Shown: positions 1-10,154 of the stretch, piece after piece
How positions within the stretch are numbered: position 1 is the stretch's first letter
Layout: every line of letters starts with the position of its first letter
Source: Ambrosia x helenae
Lineage: Eukaryota; Streptophyta; Magnoliopsida; Asterales; Asteraceae
Reading direction: 5' to 3'
Assembly (NCBI GenBank): GCA_030844895.1
Contig: CM061231.1
Location: 8,021,618 to 8,085,617, forward strand
Length of the DNA stretch: 64,000 nt
Program-made: the position numbers and the translations under genes
The notes under the pieces: model-generated
What the model saw: only the letters and a program-made list of their open reading frames with translations
Databases searched by the model: none
Told to the model about the DNA's origin: nothing

Positions 1-151
1 GGCGCTGACCCGCTTCAATCCTGATCAAAAGCATCCGGAGAGTCGAAGTCAAAAAAAATTGAAATTTCTCAACCGAAGAAGGAGCGAGGCTGCAATCAAA
101 GATGAACGCGAACAGAGAATTAAATACAAATTTCTTGATTAGGGGCGTGAA

Positions 152-486
152 TGTTGGAAAGTATTAATCAAGAAATTCGTATTATATCGAAAGTCAACCG
201 AAAAGTCAACAGAAGAGGAAAAGGCGCCAAAATATGGAAGTGTTGTGTCGGTTAAGATCAGTCATGTCGTTTAGTTTTAGTCGGTTAAGTAACCGTCATT
301 TATCCTATGTATAAATACCCCATATGTATGTTTTATTTGTGTGTGGATAATAATATTAAGTGTGCATATTATTTCAAATTCTCTCCACCCCTCTGTTCAT
401 AACTGTGAGTCCCTGCATCCTTTTGATGCATACTCCTATCATGTATATTGTTCATCTCGATTGATCCAAGATCCGAAGGGGCCTCA
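152..486 (+). repeat. TRIM LTR A1
   Basis: Starts TGTTGGAAAG and ends in CA three bases before the primer-binding site. A TATA box (TATAAATA) lies at 310-317, followed by a short pyrimidine-rich stretch, as expected for the U3/R boundary of an LTR. LTR A2 is practically identical; LTR B1/B2 are clearly diverged relatives. Confidence 0.78.
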
Positions 487-1157
487 ACATGGTATCAGAG
501 CGAGACGCTCTTGGGAAGATAAAGACGAAGAAGACGAACCTGTGCAGAAAAATCCGATCCCCTGTTTTGCAAAATTGATCGGAAGTTATAGTAGAAACGG
601 AATCGAACAACAGCGAGTGTTTGTTTGATTCGTACTTGGTTATTGTTATCATATTTAATCAGAAGAAACGCAGTCAACAAGCCATAACAGATTCAAAGAA
701 AAAAAACGCAGAAATCGTTTTCCGGCGAGGAGTTCCGGCGAGGCAGAAAAGAATGAAAGTTTCGATCAAGAACGTAGTTTATTCGATATTAGAGAAATCA
801 GAAGATGTTTATTGTGTGGAGACAGAAGACGAGTGTAGAGGAAGGCACCGTTAATCTCCGAAGATGTTGATACAATAGGAAGAAAAGACGAGTATGCGTT
901 AATTCCTAGTTGTTTGTCCGATCATGATGATCGTAGAAGAAAGGCCAAGATGGCAGAAACCGTAAAGGTTAAGGATTGTGATAATCCTTTTAACATCAAT
1001 TTCTAAAAGTTTAATATCGGATCATCATCAAAGATAGAAGGTTTAAGAAACGGTTCAAGAAGGAAAAGATGATCGAAAGAAGAAGAACAGGACTGCACAA
1101 ACGAGGATGAACACGGACAGAGTAAACAAGATCGAATTTCTTGATTAGGGGCGTGAA
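487..1157 (+). other. TRIM internal region A, non-coding
   Basis: About 670 bp, purine-rich on this strand, with only short ORFs that show no retroelement domain. It ends with the polypurine-like string aggggcgtgaa just before LTR B1. A near-identical copy is at 2465-3136. Confidence 0.7.
490..501 (+). other. Primer-binding site, initiator Met tRNA
   Basis: TGGTATCAGAGC directly after LTR A1. This is the standard plant primer-binding site complementary to initiator Met tRNA, where minus-strand DNA synthesis starts. The same string recurs at 1500 and 2468. Confidence 0.85.
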
Positions 1158-1496
1158 TGTTGGAAATTATAATCAAGAATTTCTGTTGACTTCAGAAAAG
1201 TCAAACGACACAAGAAAAAGCGCCAAAACTGAAACATTGTGTCTGTATGTTTTAAGTCACGTCGGTTAGTTATAAAAACGGTTTAGTAACCGTCAATATC
1301 ATGTATATATAAATAGCCTTCCATGTTGTATCATTTGGTGTGTGGATAATATTATTAAGTTTGTATCTTCACAAACTCTTTCTCCCACCCTCTGTTCGTA
1401 TACTTCCATTCGAGTCCCTGCACATTTGTTGTGCATACTCATGTTCATCCAAGATCTTTAACCAAGTATTATAATATGCAAAACAGGAAACCATCA
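1158..1496 (+). repeat. TRIM LTR B1
   Basis: Starts TGTTGGAAAT and ends ccatca, with TATATAAATA at 1306-1315. It resembles LTR A in start, TATA context and the stretch around the ctctgttc motif, but differs at many positions. The next primer-binding site is at 1500-1511. Confidence 0.78.
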
Positions 1497-2129
1497 ACAT
1501 GGTATCAGAGCGTATGGTTACCGTGGATCAATCAATTGCAGTCCAGAATTCATCGTCATCGCCAAATAAAAAGACCCGAAAAACAGAGCATGAAAGGATC
1601 ACAGGAGAATGATCCCGTTTTCGGGCAGAAACGCAAGAAGAACGCAGAAACAGAAAGTTTGAAACCAGAATCAGAAAAAGAGATCATGTTATTGCAAGTA
1701 GGTTCCATAATTGTCTTACGCAGAGGGCGAAAAAAAGGCACAGCAAGTTCGATGATCAGGAGGATCATCCACGGAACATTAGAAAGGCAACCGAACATGA
1801 AAGACTGAATGGTTTACAAAGGCGATCAAAATTCTTTAAAGAAAATGAAAGTAGAATCGGATAATTATCGATTAAGGACCGAAAGTTTGAACCGCCGTTC
1901 AAATCGGACACCGGATTAATGATTATCAAGGCAAGATTCCTTCACAGCATGAACGTATCAGTTTCAATCGACCAAGACGGCGCTGACCCGCTTCAATCCT
2001 GATCAAAAGCATCCGGAGAGTCGAAGTCAAAAAAAATTGAAATTTCTCAACCGAAGAAGGAGCGAGGCTGCAATCAAAGATGAACGCGAACAGAGAATTA
2101 AATACAAATTTCTTGATTAGGGGCGTGAA
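1497..2129 (+). other. TRIM internal region B, non-coding
   Basis: About 630 bp from the primer-binding site at 1500-1511 to the purine-rich string before LTR A2. The 125-codon ORF at 1431-1808 starts inside LTR B1 and has no recognisable gag feature, so I do not call a gene. The window begins inside another copy of this region (1-151 matches 1979-2129). Confidence 0.7.
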
Positions 2130-2464
2130 TGTTGGAAAGTATTAATCAAGAAATTCGTATTATATCGAAAGTCAACCGAAAAGTCAACAGAAGAGGAAAA
2201 GGCGCCAAAATATGGAAGTGTTGTGTCGGTTAAGATCAGTCATGTCGTTTAGTTTTAGTCGGTTAAGTAACCGTCATTTATCCTATGTATAAATACCCCA
2301 TATGTATGTTTTATTTGTGTGTGGATAATAATATTAAGTGTGCATATTATTTCAAATTCTCTCCACCCCTCTGTTCATAACTGTGAGTCCCTGCATCCTT
2401 TTGATGCATACTCCTATCATGTATATTGTTCATCTCGATTGATCCAAGATCCGAAGGGGCCTCA
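2130..2464 (+). repeat. TRIM LTR A2
   Basis: Copy of LTR A1 shifted by 1978 bp, followed by the primer-binding site at 2468-2479. Confidence 0.78.
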
Positions 2465-3136
2465 ACATGGTATCAGAGCGAGACGCTCTTGGGAAGATAA
2501 AGACGAAGAAGACGAACCTGTGCAGAAAAATCCGATCCCCTGTTTTGCAAAATTGATCGGAAGTTATAGTAGAAACGGAATCGAACAACAGCGAGTGTTT
2601 GTTTGATTCGTACTTGGTTATTGTTATCATATTTAATCAGAAGAAACGCAGTCAACAAGCCATAACAGATTCAAAGAAAAAAAACGCAGAAATCGTTTTC
2701 CGGCGAGGAGTTCCGGCAAGGCAGAAAAGAATGAAAGTTTCGATCAAGAACCGTAGTTTATTCGATATTAGAGAAATCAGAAGATGTTTATTGTGTGGAG
2801 ACAGAAGACGAGTGTAGAGGAAGGCACCGTTAATCTCCGAAGATGTTGATACAATAGGAAGAAAAGACGAGTATGCGTTAATTCCTAGTTGTTTGTCCGA
2901 TCATGATGATCGTAGAAGAAAGGCCAAGATGGCAGAAACCGTAAAGGTTAAGGATTGTGATAATCCTTTTAACATCAATTTCTCAAAGTTTAATATCGGA
3001 TCATCATCAAAGATAGAAGGTTTAAGAAACGGTTCAAGAAGGAAAAGATGATCAAAAGAAGAAGAACAGGACTGCACAAACGAGGATGAACACGGACAGA
3101 GTAAACAAGATCGAATTTCTTGATTAGGGGCGTGAA

Positions 3137-3475
3137 TGTTGGAAATTATAATCAAGAATTTCTGTTGACTTCAGAAAAGTCAAACGACACAAGAAAAAGC
3201 GCCAAAACTGAAACATTGTGTCTGTATGTTTTAAGTCACGTCGGTTAGTTATAAAAACGGTTTAGTAACCGTCAATATCATGTATATATAAATAGCCTTC
3301 CATGTTGTATCATTTGGTGTGTGGATAATATTATTAAGTTTGTATCTTCACAAACTCTTTCTCCCACCCTCTGTTCGTATACTTCCATTCGAGTCCCTGC
3401 ACATTTGTTGTGCATACTCATGTTCATCCAAGATCTTTAACCAAGTATTATAATATGCAAAACAGGAAACCATCA
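3137..3475 (+). repeat. TRIM LTR B2, right end of the element
   Basis: Matches LTR B1 up to ccatca, then departs into SAUR sequence. The uninterrupted equivalent near 8900-8910 reads ggaattgtgagcc, so the 5-bp target duplication on this side is probably attgt (3476-3480). Its partner lies left of the window and cannot be checked here. Confidence 0.75.
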
Positions 3476-3720
3476 ATTGTGAGCCTGCCCAATGGGTGGC
3501 TGTAGGCAAACTCTTCGTCTACCTGATTCAATAAGTTTTGAATCATAGGTTTGCTTAATAGTGATACTGAGACCGCATGCCTCTTCCTCTATTGTTCCCA
3601 AACATAAATGGCAAAATAGCCTTTAGGGATGTCGGTATATGTTGGAGTCCTGCTTGAATTAGAGAATGATCTTCTCAGAATTTGTTTTGATTGAGTGATG
3701 CGAGGCATACAGATGGCCAT
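3476..3720 (-). pseudogene. SAUR-B0, pseudogene cut by the TRIM insertion
   Basis: On the minus strand the reading frame begins MAICMPRITQSKQI at 3720 and continues through a recognisable SAUR core (DIPKG, FAIYV, then after the stop VSLLSKP and EEFAYSHPLG). An in-frame TAG sits where functional copies read the EQEKK segment, so the product would end at about residue 50. The 3' end is removed by the miniature LTR element at 3475/3476. The same nonsense codon is in SAUR-B2, so inactivation preceded the duplication of the two long units. Confidence 0.85.
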
Positions 3721-4966
3721 ATTTTCAAGGTAGCTTAAGCTTGTTTCACTTGGAAAAGTTTGTTATGGAAGGAAAAGAAATCAAAGTACTGCTTCTGGTC
3801 GGGTGATATTGTCGATGACTTTCTAGGAAGATGCGGTTGTATTGTGCATGTTGAATGATATATATACACACATGGAAGATATAATGTGCTACTTATCAGA
3901 CAGAGGTATATGAACGAGAAAACAAACACAATGATTTCGCATCTTAAAAATAAAATTATGAATGATTTGTCAACATGAATATTCAGCGGCATTGAAATAG
4001 AAGACATGCATGAAAGATTGTATGGCCGGATTTCTTTGAACTATAGATAGTTAAGAATAGGACCAGTGTCACATGGTTGTGTCTTGATGATTGAGTAAAA
4101 AATTACCACTTGTAGGACACTCTGTCCTTCCAGCAAATGATCTACAATAGGGATGCCTATCGAAAGTAGTGCTTAAAACCACGTGAAAAGCATCTAAACT
4201 ATTGCTTTAACCCCTTGCAGAGACAATAAAAAATAAAATAAAATGGTCACTCCCCTCTAATACAAGATAGCTTGTACAAAGTAGCATATATTAAGTCTTA
4301 ATTTTGTTGTTAACTATGTTTTCAAGTAACTAGAACCTCCGAAAATTGATTACTGACTGCATCATGCACGCTCGTCAACACATATGACAGGTACACATTC
4401 TAGGATGCCTTCGTTACATCGTATCGTCGAATGCTTATGAACTTTCCTTAAGTTCTTTAATGTTAATTATGATCACCTTCGGACCGAGTTTATACGGACC
4501 TCAAATTCTAGAATGCCTTTGTTACATCATATCTTTGTTCGTAGCTTCTGTCGTGTGTTTATGAGTACCCAGATCACTAATTCATCTTAGAACACCTCTG
4601 ACTCCAAAGCAGGAACACATTTTTTTTTATCTTTTTTAGACCACGGTAATTTCCTTAATAGAAAGTTCGAAGAGCATAACCATTTAAACATAGGAAATCT
4701 TGGCTTTATTTCAAGTCAATTTACAAGCCATGATCTAGAATAGGAATAAATATTTTACGACGCTCAAGTTAAATCTAATTGTGATATCATATAATTGTAG
4801 CTATCCAATTGGCGCTTTTTTTTTAAATAAATCGAATTTATAAGAAACATGGAATGTCTAAATTACATTTCATTCATATCAAGCAATGTCTAAATTACAT
4901 CTATAAATGAGTCCTACTTGTTAGATGTTTACAAAATTGTGCTAGATAAAGAAAAGTCTATACAAG
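3721..4966. other. Spacer: SAUR-B0 promoter and SAUR-A1 3' flank
   Basis: No gene is supported. A TATATATA box at 3859-3866 lies about 140 bp upstream of the SAUR-B0 start, and a CACGTG G-box lies near 4181. Left of SAUR-A1 the spacer has a T-rich tract near 4620-4637 and another near 4816. The 90-codon ORF at 3735-4007 recurs in every unit only because the promoter is duplicated. Confidence 0.75.
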
Positions 4967-5266
4967 TCAAAATGCCCCCAAACGAGAAGCAAGATCCATG
5001 AATACATCTTCACGACAAGGAATCGTGAGCCCGCCCATTGGATGACTGTACCCAAACTCTTCCTCCGCCAGTTCCAGTAACTCTTGAAATGTAGGTTCGT
5101 TTAATAGTGATAAGGAGACCACAAACCGCTTCTTCTCTTGTTCTCCAACATAAATGGCTAAATAGCCTTTGGGGATGTCCATAGATGTAGGAGTGCTTCT
5201 ACTATTAGAGAGGGATCGTTTGAGAATTTGTCTAGCTTGAGTAACGCGAGGCATACGGATGGCCAT
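4967..5266 (-). CDS. SAUR: SAUR-A1, small auxin up RNA protein
   Basis: A 99-residue, single-exon protein of the SAUR family. These short plant proteins are usually induced rapidly by auxin; many promote cell expansion by inhibiting PP2C.D phosphatases and so keeping plasma-membrane H+-ATPases active. After a basic N-terminus (MAIRMPR), the SAUR domain spans about residues 28-95, with hallmarks MDIPKGYLAIYVG, KKRFVVSLSLL, FQELLELAEEEFGYSHPMG, LTIPC and a terminal FMDLASRL. The length is normal, the only sensible start is the ATG at 5266, and the stop is TGA. It differs from most copies by Val for Ile at residue 8. Upstream are a TATA box (5406-5415) and a G-box (5619-5624). The short N-terminus and lack of an intron suggest the SAUR19-24-like group, which is inference. 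Confidence 0.95.
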   Translation of the reverse strand: MAIRMPRVTQARQILKRSLSNSRSTPTSMDIPKGYLAIYVGEQEKKRFVVSLSLLNEPTFQELLELAEEEFGYSHPMGGLTIPCREDVFMDLASRLGAF

Positions 5267-5758
5267 ATTTTCAAGGAAGCTAGAGCTAGGAGGTTCACTT
5301 TACAGATGTTGTTGAAGGATGATAAGAATCGAAGTTATGCTTCTTGTGGAATGATATGAAGTTGTAGATTTGTTTTGGTGTGGTTGTATTATGAATACCG
5401 AATGCTTTATATAAAGATAGGATATAATGATCATTTCATAATAGATGGTGACATATGGAAGATAGAGCAACCACACATGGTTATGTATCCCTACACTATT
5501 ATTAAGGATGGTTTTGTAGACACCAATCTCAACTGGCAAGCAAAGAAGGACTATAGCAGGAAATTTGTATGCTCACATAGTTCTTATCATATTAATTAGT
5601 GAAGAAGAGTACCAATATCACGTGCATGTGTCTTGGTATTTCAATATGAAACTCCATACGTGGGTCATTGTGTCTTATAACCTAGAGGCCATTGGTAAAG
5701 AATATTATCCAGTTTTGTGGTTTCAAAATCATCCTTGGCCCTAGCATATTTGTTAGCC

Positions 5759-5941
5759 TTAACTCTCAACAAAGATATTTAACAAATAAAACTTGCTAAA
5801 CTTACGCTCTATGCATTGGTTGCCAATTGAACATTTCAATAATATATTTATTATCTCTTGATTTGTAAGGTTTTGCAATAAGAAGAATGATCTTCTTAGA
5901 ATTTGTTTTGATTGAGTGATGCGAGGCATACAGATGGCCAT
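5759..5941 (-). pseudogene. SAUR-B1, truncated relic with a fused tail
   Basis: The first 15-19 codons (MAICMPRITQSKQIL) are a SAUR start. The remainder of the 60-codon ORF is spacer sequence joined by a deletion of about 0.93 kb, which removed the SAUR core present in SAUR-B2. The promoter of the lost gene is intact to the right, with TATATATA near 6081. I treat it as a relic, although a small fusion peptide could in principle be made. Confidence 0.8.
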
Positions 5942-7242
5942 ATTTTCAAGGTAGCTTAAGCTTGTTTCACTTGGAAATTTTTTTTATGGAAGGACATAAA
6001 TCAAAGTACTGCTTCTGGTCGGGTGATATTGTCGATGAGAATGAAGGAAGATGTGGTTGTATTGTGCATGCTGAATGATATATATACACACTTGGAAGAT
6101 ATAATGTGGTACTTAACAGACAGAGGCATATGGACGAGAAAACAAACACAATGATTTCGTATCTTAAAAATAAAATTATGAATGATTTGTCAACATGAAT
6201 ATTCAGCGGCATTGAAATAGGAGACATGCATGAAAGATTGTATGGCCGGATTTCTTAGAACTATAGATAATTAAGAATAGGACCAGTGTCACATGGTTGT
6301 GTCTTGATGATTGAGTAAAAAATTACCACTTGTAGGACACTCTGTCCTTCCAGCAAATGATCTACAATAGGGATGCCTATGGAAAGTTGTTCTTAAAACC
6401 ACGTGAAAAGCATCTAAACTGTTGCTTTAACCCCTTGCAGAGACAATAAAAAATGAAATAAAATGGTCACTCCCCTCAAATACAAGATAGCTTGTACAAC
6501 GTAGCATATATTAAATCTTAATTTTGTTGTTAACTATGTTTTCAAGTAACTAGAACCTCCAAAAATTGTTTACGTGCATCATGCACGCTGGTCAACACAT
6601 ATGACAGGTACACATTCTAGGATGCCTTCGTTACATCGTATCCTCGAATGCTTATGAACTTTCCTTAAGTTCTTTAGTGTTAATTATGTTCACCTACGGT
6701 ATTTCTTAATCTACGAGTTTATACGGACCTCAAATTCTAGAATGCCTTTGTTACATCATATCTTTCTTCGTAGCTTCTGTCGTGTGTTTATGAGTACCCA
6801 GATCACTAATTCATCTTAGAACACCTCTGACTCCAAAGCAGGAACACATTTTTTTTTATCTTTTTAAGACAACGGTAATTTCCTTAATAGATATCGCAAA
6901 GAGCATAACCATTTAAACATAGGAAATCTTGGCATTATTTCAACTCAATTTACAAGCCATGATCTGGAATAGGTATAAATATTTTACGACGCTCAAGTTA
7001 AATGTAATTGTGATATCATATAATTGTAGCTATCCAATTCAACTTTATTAAGTAGCTACCAAGTGGCGCTTTTAAAAAAATAAATAAATCGAATTCATAA
7101 GAAATATGGAATACCATGAACCATAAAGATTATCCATATTAAATTCAATTCATATCAAGCAATGTCTAAATTACATCTATAAATGAATCCTACTTGTTAG
7201 ATGTTTACAAAATTGTGCTAGATAAAGAAAAGTCTAAACAAG
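5942..7242. other. Spacer: SAUR-B1 promoter and SAUR-A2 3' flank
   Basis: No gene seen. It contains the SAUR-B TATA box near 6081, a CACGTG near 6400 and the cacat-T(n)-atc and A(n)-taaatc tracts near 6848 and 7070. The layout matches the other short-form spacers. Confidence 0.75.
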
Positions 7243-7542
7243 TCAAAATGCCCCCAAACGAGAAGCAAGATCCATGAATACATCTTCACGACAAGGAATC
7301 GTGAGCCCGCCCATTGGATGACTGTACCCAAACTCTTCCTCCGCCAGTTCCAGTAACTCTTGAAATGTAGGTTCATTTAATAGTGATAAGGAGACCACAA
7401 ACCGCTTCTTCTCTTGTTCCCCAACATAAATGGCTAAATAGCCTTTGGGGATGTCCATAGATGTAGGAGTGCTTCTACTATTAGAGAGGGATCGTTTGAG
7501 AATTTGTCTAGCTTGAGTAATGCGAGGCATACGGATGGCCAT
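7243..7542 (-). CDS. SAUR: SAUR-A2, small auxin up RNA protein (reference form)
   Basis: Encodes the 99-residue form shared by copies 2, 3, 7, 8, 9, 10-13 and 15. The start is the ATG at 7542, inside the conserved context gatggccatattttcaagg. No frame lesion. The full regulatory region is present to the right. Confidence 0.95.
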   Translation of the reverse strand: MAIRMPRITQARQILKRSLSNSRSTPTSMDIPKGYLAIYVGEQEKKRFVVSLSLLNEPTFQELLELAEEEFGYSHPMGGLTIPCREDVFMDLASRLGAF

Positions 7543-8022
7543 ATTTTCAAGGAAGCTAGAGCTAGGAGGTTCACTTTACAGATGTTGTTGAAGGGTGATA
7601 AGAATCGAAGTTATGCTTCTTGTGGAATGATATGAAGTTGTAGATTTGTTTTGGTGTGGTTGTATTATGAATACAGAATGCTTTATATAAAGATAGGATA
7701 TAATGATCATTTCATTATAGATGGTGACATATGGAAGATAGAGCAACCGCACATGGTTATGTATCCCTACACTATTATTAAGGATGGTTTTGTGGACACC
7801 AATCTCAACTGGCAAGCAAAGAAGGACTATAGCCGGAAATTTGTATGCTCACATAGTTCTTATCACATTAATTAGTGAAGAAGAGTACCAATATCACGTG
7901 CATGTGTCTTGGTATTTCAATATGAAACACCATACGTGGGTCATTGTGTCTTACAACCTAGAGGCCATTGGTAAAGAATATTATCCAATTTTGTGGTTTC
8001 AAAATCATCCTTGGCCCTAGCA
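7543..8022 (-). promoter_or_regulatory. SAUR-A promoter (reference copy, unit 2)
   Basis: Reading leftward to the gene: TATA box TTTATATAAA at 7682-7691, about 140 bp before the ATG. A perfect G-box CACGTG is at 7895-7900, with TGTCTT beside it at 7905-7910 and again at 7947-7952. TGTC-type elements are auxin-response-factor sites, and a G-box close to one is common in genes co-regulated by bHLH/PIF factors and auxin response factors. The motifs are visible; activity is inference. All SAUR-A copies keep this arrangement except copy 3 (distal motifs deleted), copy 5 (TATA reads tttatataga) and copy 8 (split by Copia). Confidence 0.7.
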
Positions 8023-8159
8023 TATTCGTTAGCCTTAACAGTCAACAAAGATATTTAACAAATAAAACTTGCTAAACTTACCCTCTATGTATTGGTTGCC
8101 AATTGAACATTTCAATAATATAGTTATTATCTCTTGATTTGTAAGGTTTTGCAATTAGA

Positions 8160-8846
8160 AGAACCTCCTGGAAAATGTTATTTGGCGGTGTCTTCAGGTT
8201 GATCATTACATTTGACAGGTCGAATTTTAGAAAATCTCTGTTACATTTTATCATCCTACATGTACGTACTACAGTCGAGTTATTGTGTGTTGATTTTTTT
8301 GATGTCTTATAACTCTAATATTCAGAAAAGTTGCATTTGTTTTCCTGTTTCATGCTTTTGTGGACACCATTCACAAGTGATACAAGAACATGTAAAGTGC
8401 TAATAGGCGATATTCTTTTTTTTGCCAGGTATTTAACATAATTTAAATCTCACACAGTTGAAGCAGTAAACAAAGACCATAATATTGTTAGCAAAAGTCA
8501 TGTGTAGTACATGTGTATTATTCGGTTTTGTTCAGTAAGTAACTTTGGTATAACGGATGTGTCTACTAGCTGTAAAAATTATTTAACTTAGTGGTGCATC
8601 AGCTTAAGTGACATAGTAAGAAACGTAACTCTCGTTGTAACTATACACTTGTTTTCTTATAACCAAGTAATCAAAACTGCTGTTTATATAGAAAGTCATC
8701 AATATTAAAAAAATGATTCCTTGAACATAAAATACATCCAAGTTAAATTTCATTCACCCAGAAAGATTCTCTCATTACACCTATAAAGTTTTACTAATTA
8801 TTAGCTGTTTACTAAACTGCGGTAGGAAAAGAAAAATGTATAATGG
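8160..8846. other. SAUR-B 3' flank kept only in the long-form unit
   Basis: About 690 bp with no gene, absent from short-form units. It parallels the 3' flank of SAUR-A: both have a gaacctcc...gaaaa string, a tgacaggt string followed by a cttngttacat-like string, a cattcat/cattcac string with ctataaa, and gata/gga aagaaaa before the stop codon. It is therefore the B-half counterpart of the A spacer and evidence that the unit is an old dimer. Confidence 0.7.
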
Positions 8847-9145
8847 TCAGAACTCTTCCCAACGAGAAGCAAGAGCCGTGAATTCGTCTTCACTACATGG
8901 AATTGTGAGCCTGCCCAATGGGTGGCTGTAGGCAAACTCTTCCTCTACCTGATTCAATAAGTCTTGAATCATAGGTTTGCTTAATAGTGATACTGAGACC
9001 GCATGCCTCTTCCTCTATTGTTCCCAAACATAAATGGCAAAATAGCCTTTAGGGATGTCGTATATGTTGGAGTCCTGCTTGAATTAGAGAATGATCTTCT
9101 CAGAATTTGTTTTGATTGAGTGATGCGAGGCATACAGATGGCCAT
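8847..9145 (-). pseudogene. SAUR-B2, full-length SAUR pseudogene
   Basis: It spans the whole SAUR length: start MAICMPRITQ at 9145, end ASRWEEF and TGA at 8847-8849. It is 299 bp instead of 300. One base is missing before the DIPKG motif compared with SAUR-B0, giving a frameshift at about residue 28. The in-frame TAG shared with SAUR-B0 follows in the old frame. It is therefore doubly dead. Its promoter has TATATATA at 9285-9292 and a G-box at 9606-9611. It is the only complete copy of the B paralogue in the window. Confidence 0.88.
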
Positions 9146-10154
9146 ATTTTCAAGGTAGCTTAAGCTTGTTTCACTTGGAAAAGTTTGTTATGGAAGGAAA
9201 AAAAAATCAAAGTACTGCTTCTGGTCGGGTGATATTGTCGATGACTTTCTAGGAAGATGCGGTTGTATTGTGCATGTTGAATGATATATATACACACATG
9301 GAAGATATAATGTGCTACTTATCAGACAGAGGTATATGAACGAGAAAACAAACACTATGATTTCGCATCTTAAAAATAAAATTATGAATGATTTGTCAAC
9401 ATGAATATTCAGCGGCATTGAAATAGGAGACATGCATGAAAGATTGTATGGCCGGATTTCTTTGAACTATAGATAGTTAAGAATAGGACCAGTGTCACAT
9501 GGTTGTGTCTTGATGATTGAGTAAAAAATTACCACTTGTAGGACACTCTGTCCTTCCAGCAAATGATCTACAATAGGGATGCCTATCGAAAGTAGTGCTT
9601 AAAACCACGTGAAAAGCATCTAAACTATTGCTTTAACCCCTTGCGGAGACAATAAAAAATAAAATAAAATGGTCACTCCCCTCTAATACAAGATAGCTTG
9701 TACAAAGTAGCATATATTAAGTCTTAATTTTGTTGTTAACTATGTTTTCAAGTAACTAGAACCTCCGAAAAATGATTACTGACTGCATCATGCACGCTCG
9801 TCAACACATATGACAGGTAACCATTTAAACATAGGAAATCTTGGCATTATTTCAACTCAATTTACAAGCCATGATCTGGAATAGGTATAAATATTTTACG
9901 ACGCTCAAGTTAAATGTAATTGTGATATCATATAATTGTAGCTATCCAATTCAACTTTATTAAGTAGCTACCAAGTGGCGCTTTTAAAAAAATAAATAAA
10001 TCGAATTCATAAGAAATATGGAATACCATGAACCATAAAGATTATCCATATTAAATTCAATTCATATCAAGCAATGTCTAAATTACATCTATAAATGATT
10101 CCTACTTGTTAGATGTTTACAAAATTGTGCTAGATAAAGAAAAGTCTATACAAG
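9146..10154. other. Shortened spacer of unit 2
   Basis: SAUR-B2 promoter and SAUR-A3 3' flank. Near 9819 the string tgacaggta joins directly to accatttaaac, removing about 297 bp found in the other units (compare 6611-6906). The join has only a two- to three-base microhomology. No gene. Confidence 0.75.

Larger units (their letters stand above)
1..1978 (+). repeat. 1978-bp dimer, first copy (second copy 1979-3475, incomplete)
   Basis: The sequence from 1 onward reappears from 1979 onward with only a handful of differences, for example one extra base near 2751 and single substitutions near 2718, 2983 and 3054. The duplicated block is one A-type plus one B-type LTR-internal unit. Near identity between copies, against clear divergence between the A and B types inside each copy, shows that the dimer was duplicated recently as a block. 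Confidence 0.9.
1..3475 (+). mobile_element. Tandem multimer of a TRIM-like, gene-less LTR retroelement
   Basis: Four LTRs of about 335-339 bp alternate with short internal regions of about 630-670 bp. The order is internal B (partial), LTR A1, internal A, LTR B1, internal B, LTR A2, internal A, LTR B2. Each LTR starts TGTTGGAA. The first three are followed three bases later by TGGTATCAGAGC, a primer-binding site matching the 3' end of initiator Met tRNA. Each LTR start is preceded by the purine-rich string aggggcgtgaa. The internal regions have no gag, protease, RT or integrase motif in any frame, so the element must depend on proteins made elsewhere. Its right end at 3475 lies inside a SAUR pseudogene. 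The left end is outside the window. I infer terminal-repeat retrotransposon in miniature (TRIM) from size and layout; the family name is unknown. Confidence 0.8.

Noticed and set aside
490..501. tRNA gene
   Set aside because: The tggtatcagagc strings are primer-binding sites complementary to Met tRNA, with no cloverleaf around them.
341..628. 95-codon ORF repeated at 2319
   Set aside because: It runs across an LTR end and the primer-binding site, so it cannot be a real gene of the element; the repetition is due to the 1978-bp duplication.
1431..1808. 125-codon ORF in the TRIM-like element as a possible gag
   Set aside because: It starts inside the LTR, crosses the primer-binding site, and has no zinc knuckle or capsid-like motif.
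5300..5599. Recurring 74-, 78- and 79-codon ORFs on both strands right of each SAUR-A
   Set aside because: They overlap the TATA box and the G-box region on opposite strands, have no known domain, break in some units (for example merging in unit 3), and recur only because the promoter is duplicated.
5967..6227. Recurring 86-codon minus-strand ORF right of each SAUR-B relic
   Set aside because: It covers the relic's TATA box and leader. Hydrophobic, AT-rich translation with no family resemblance; a promoter shadow.
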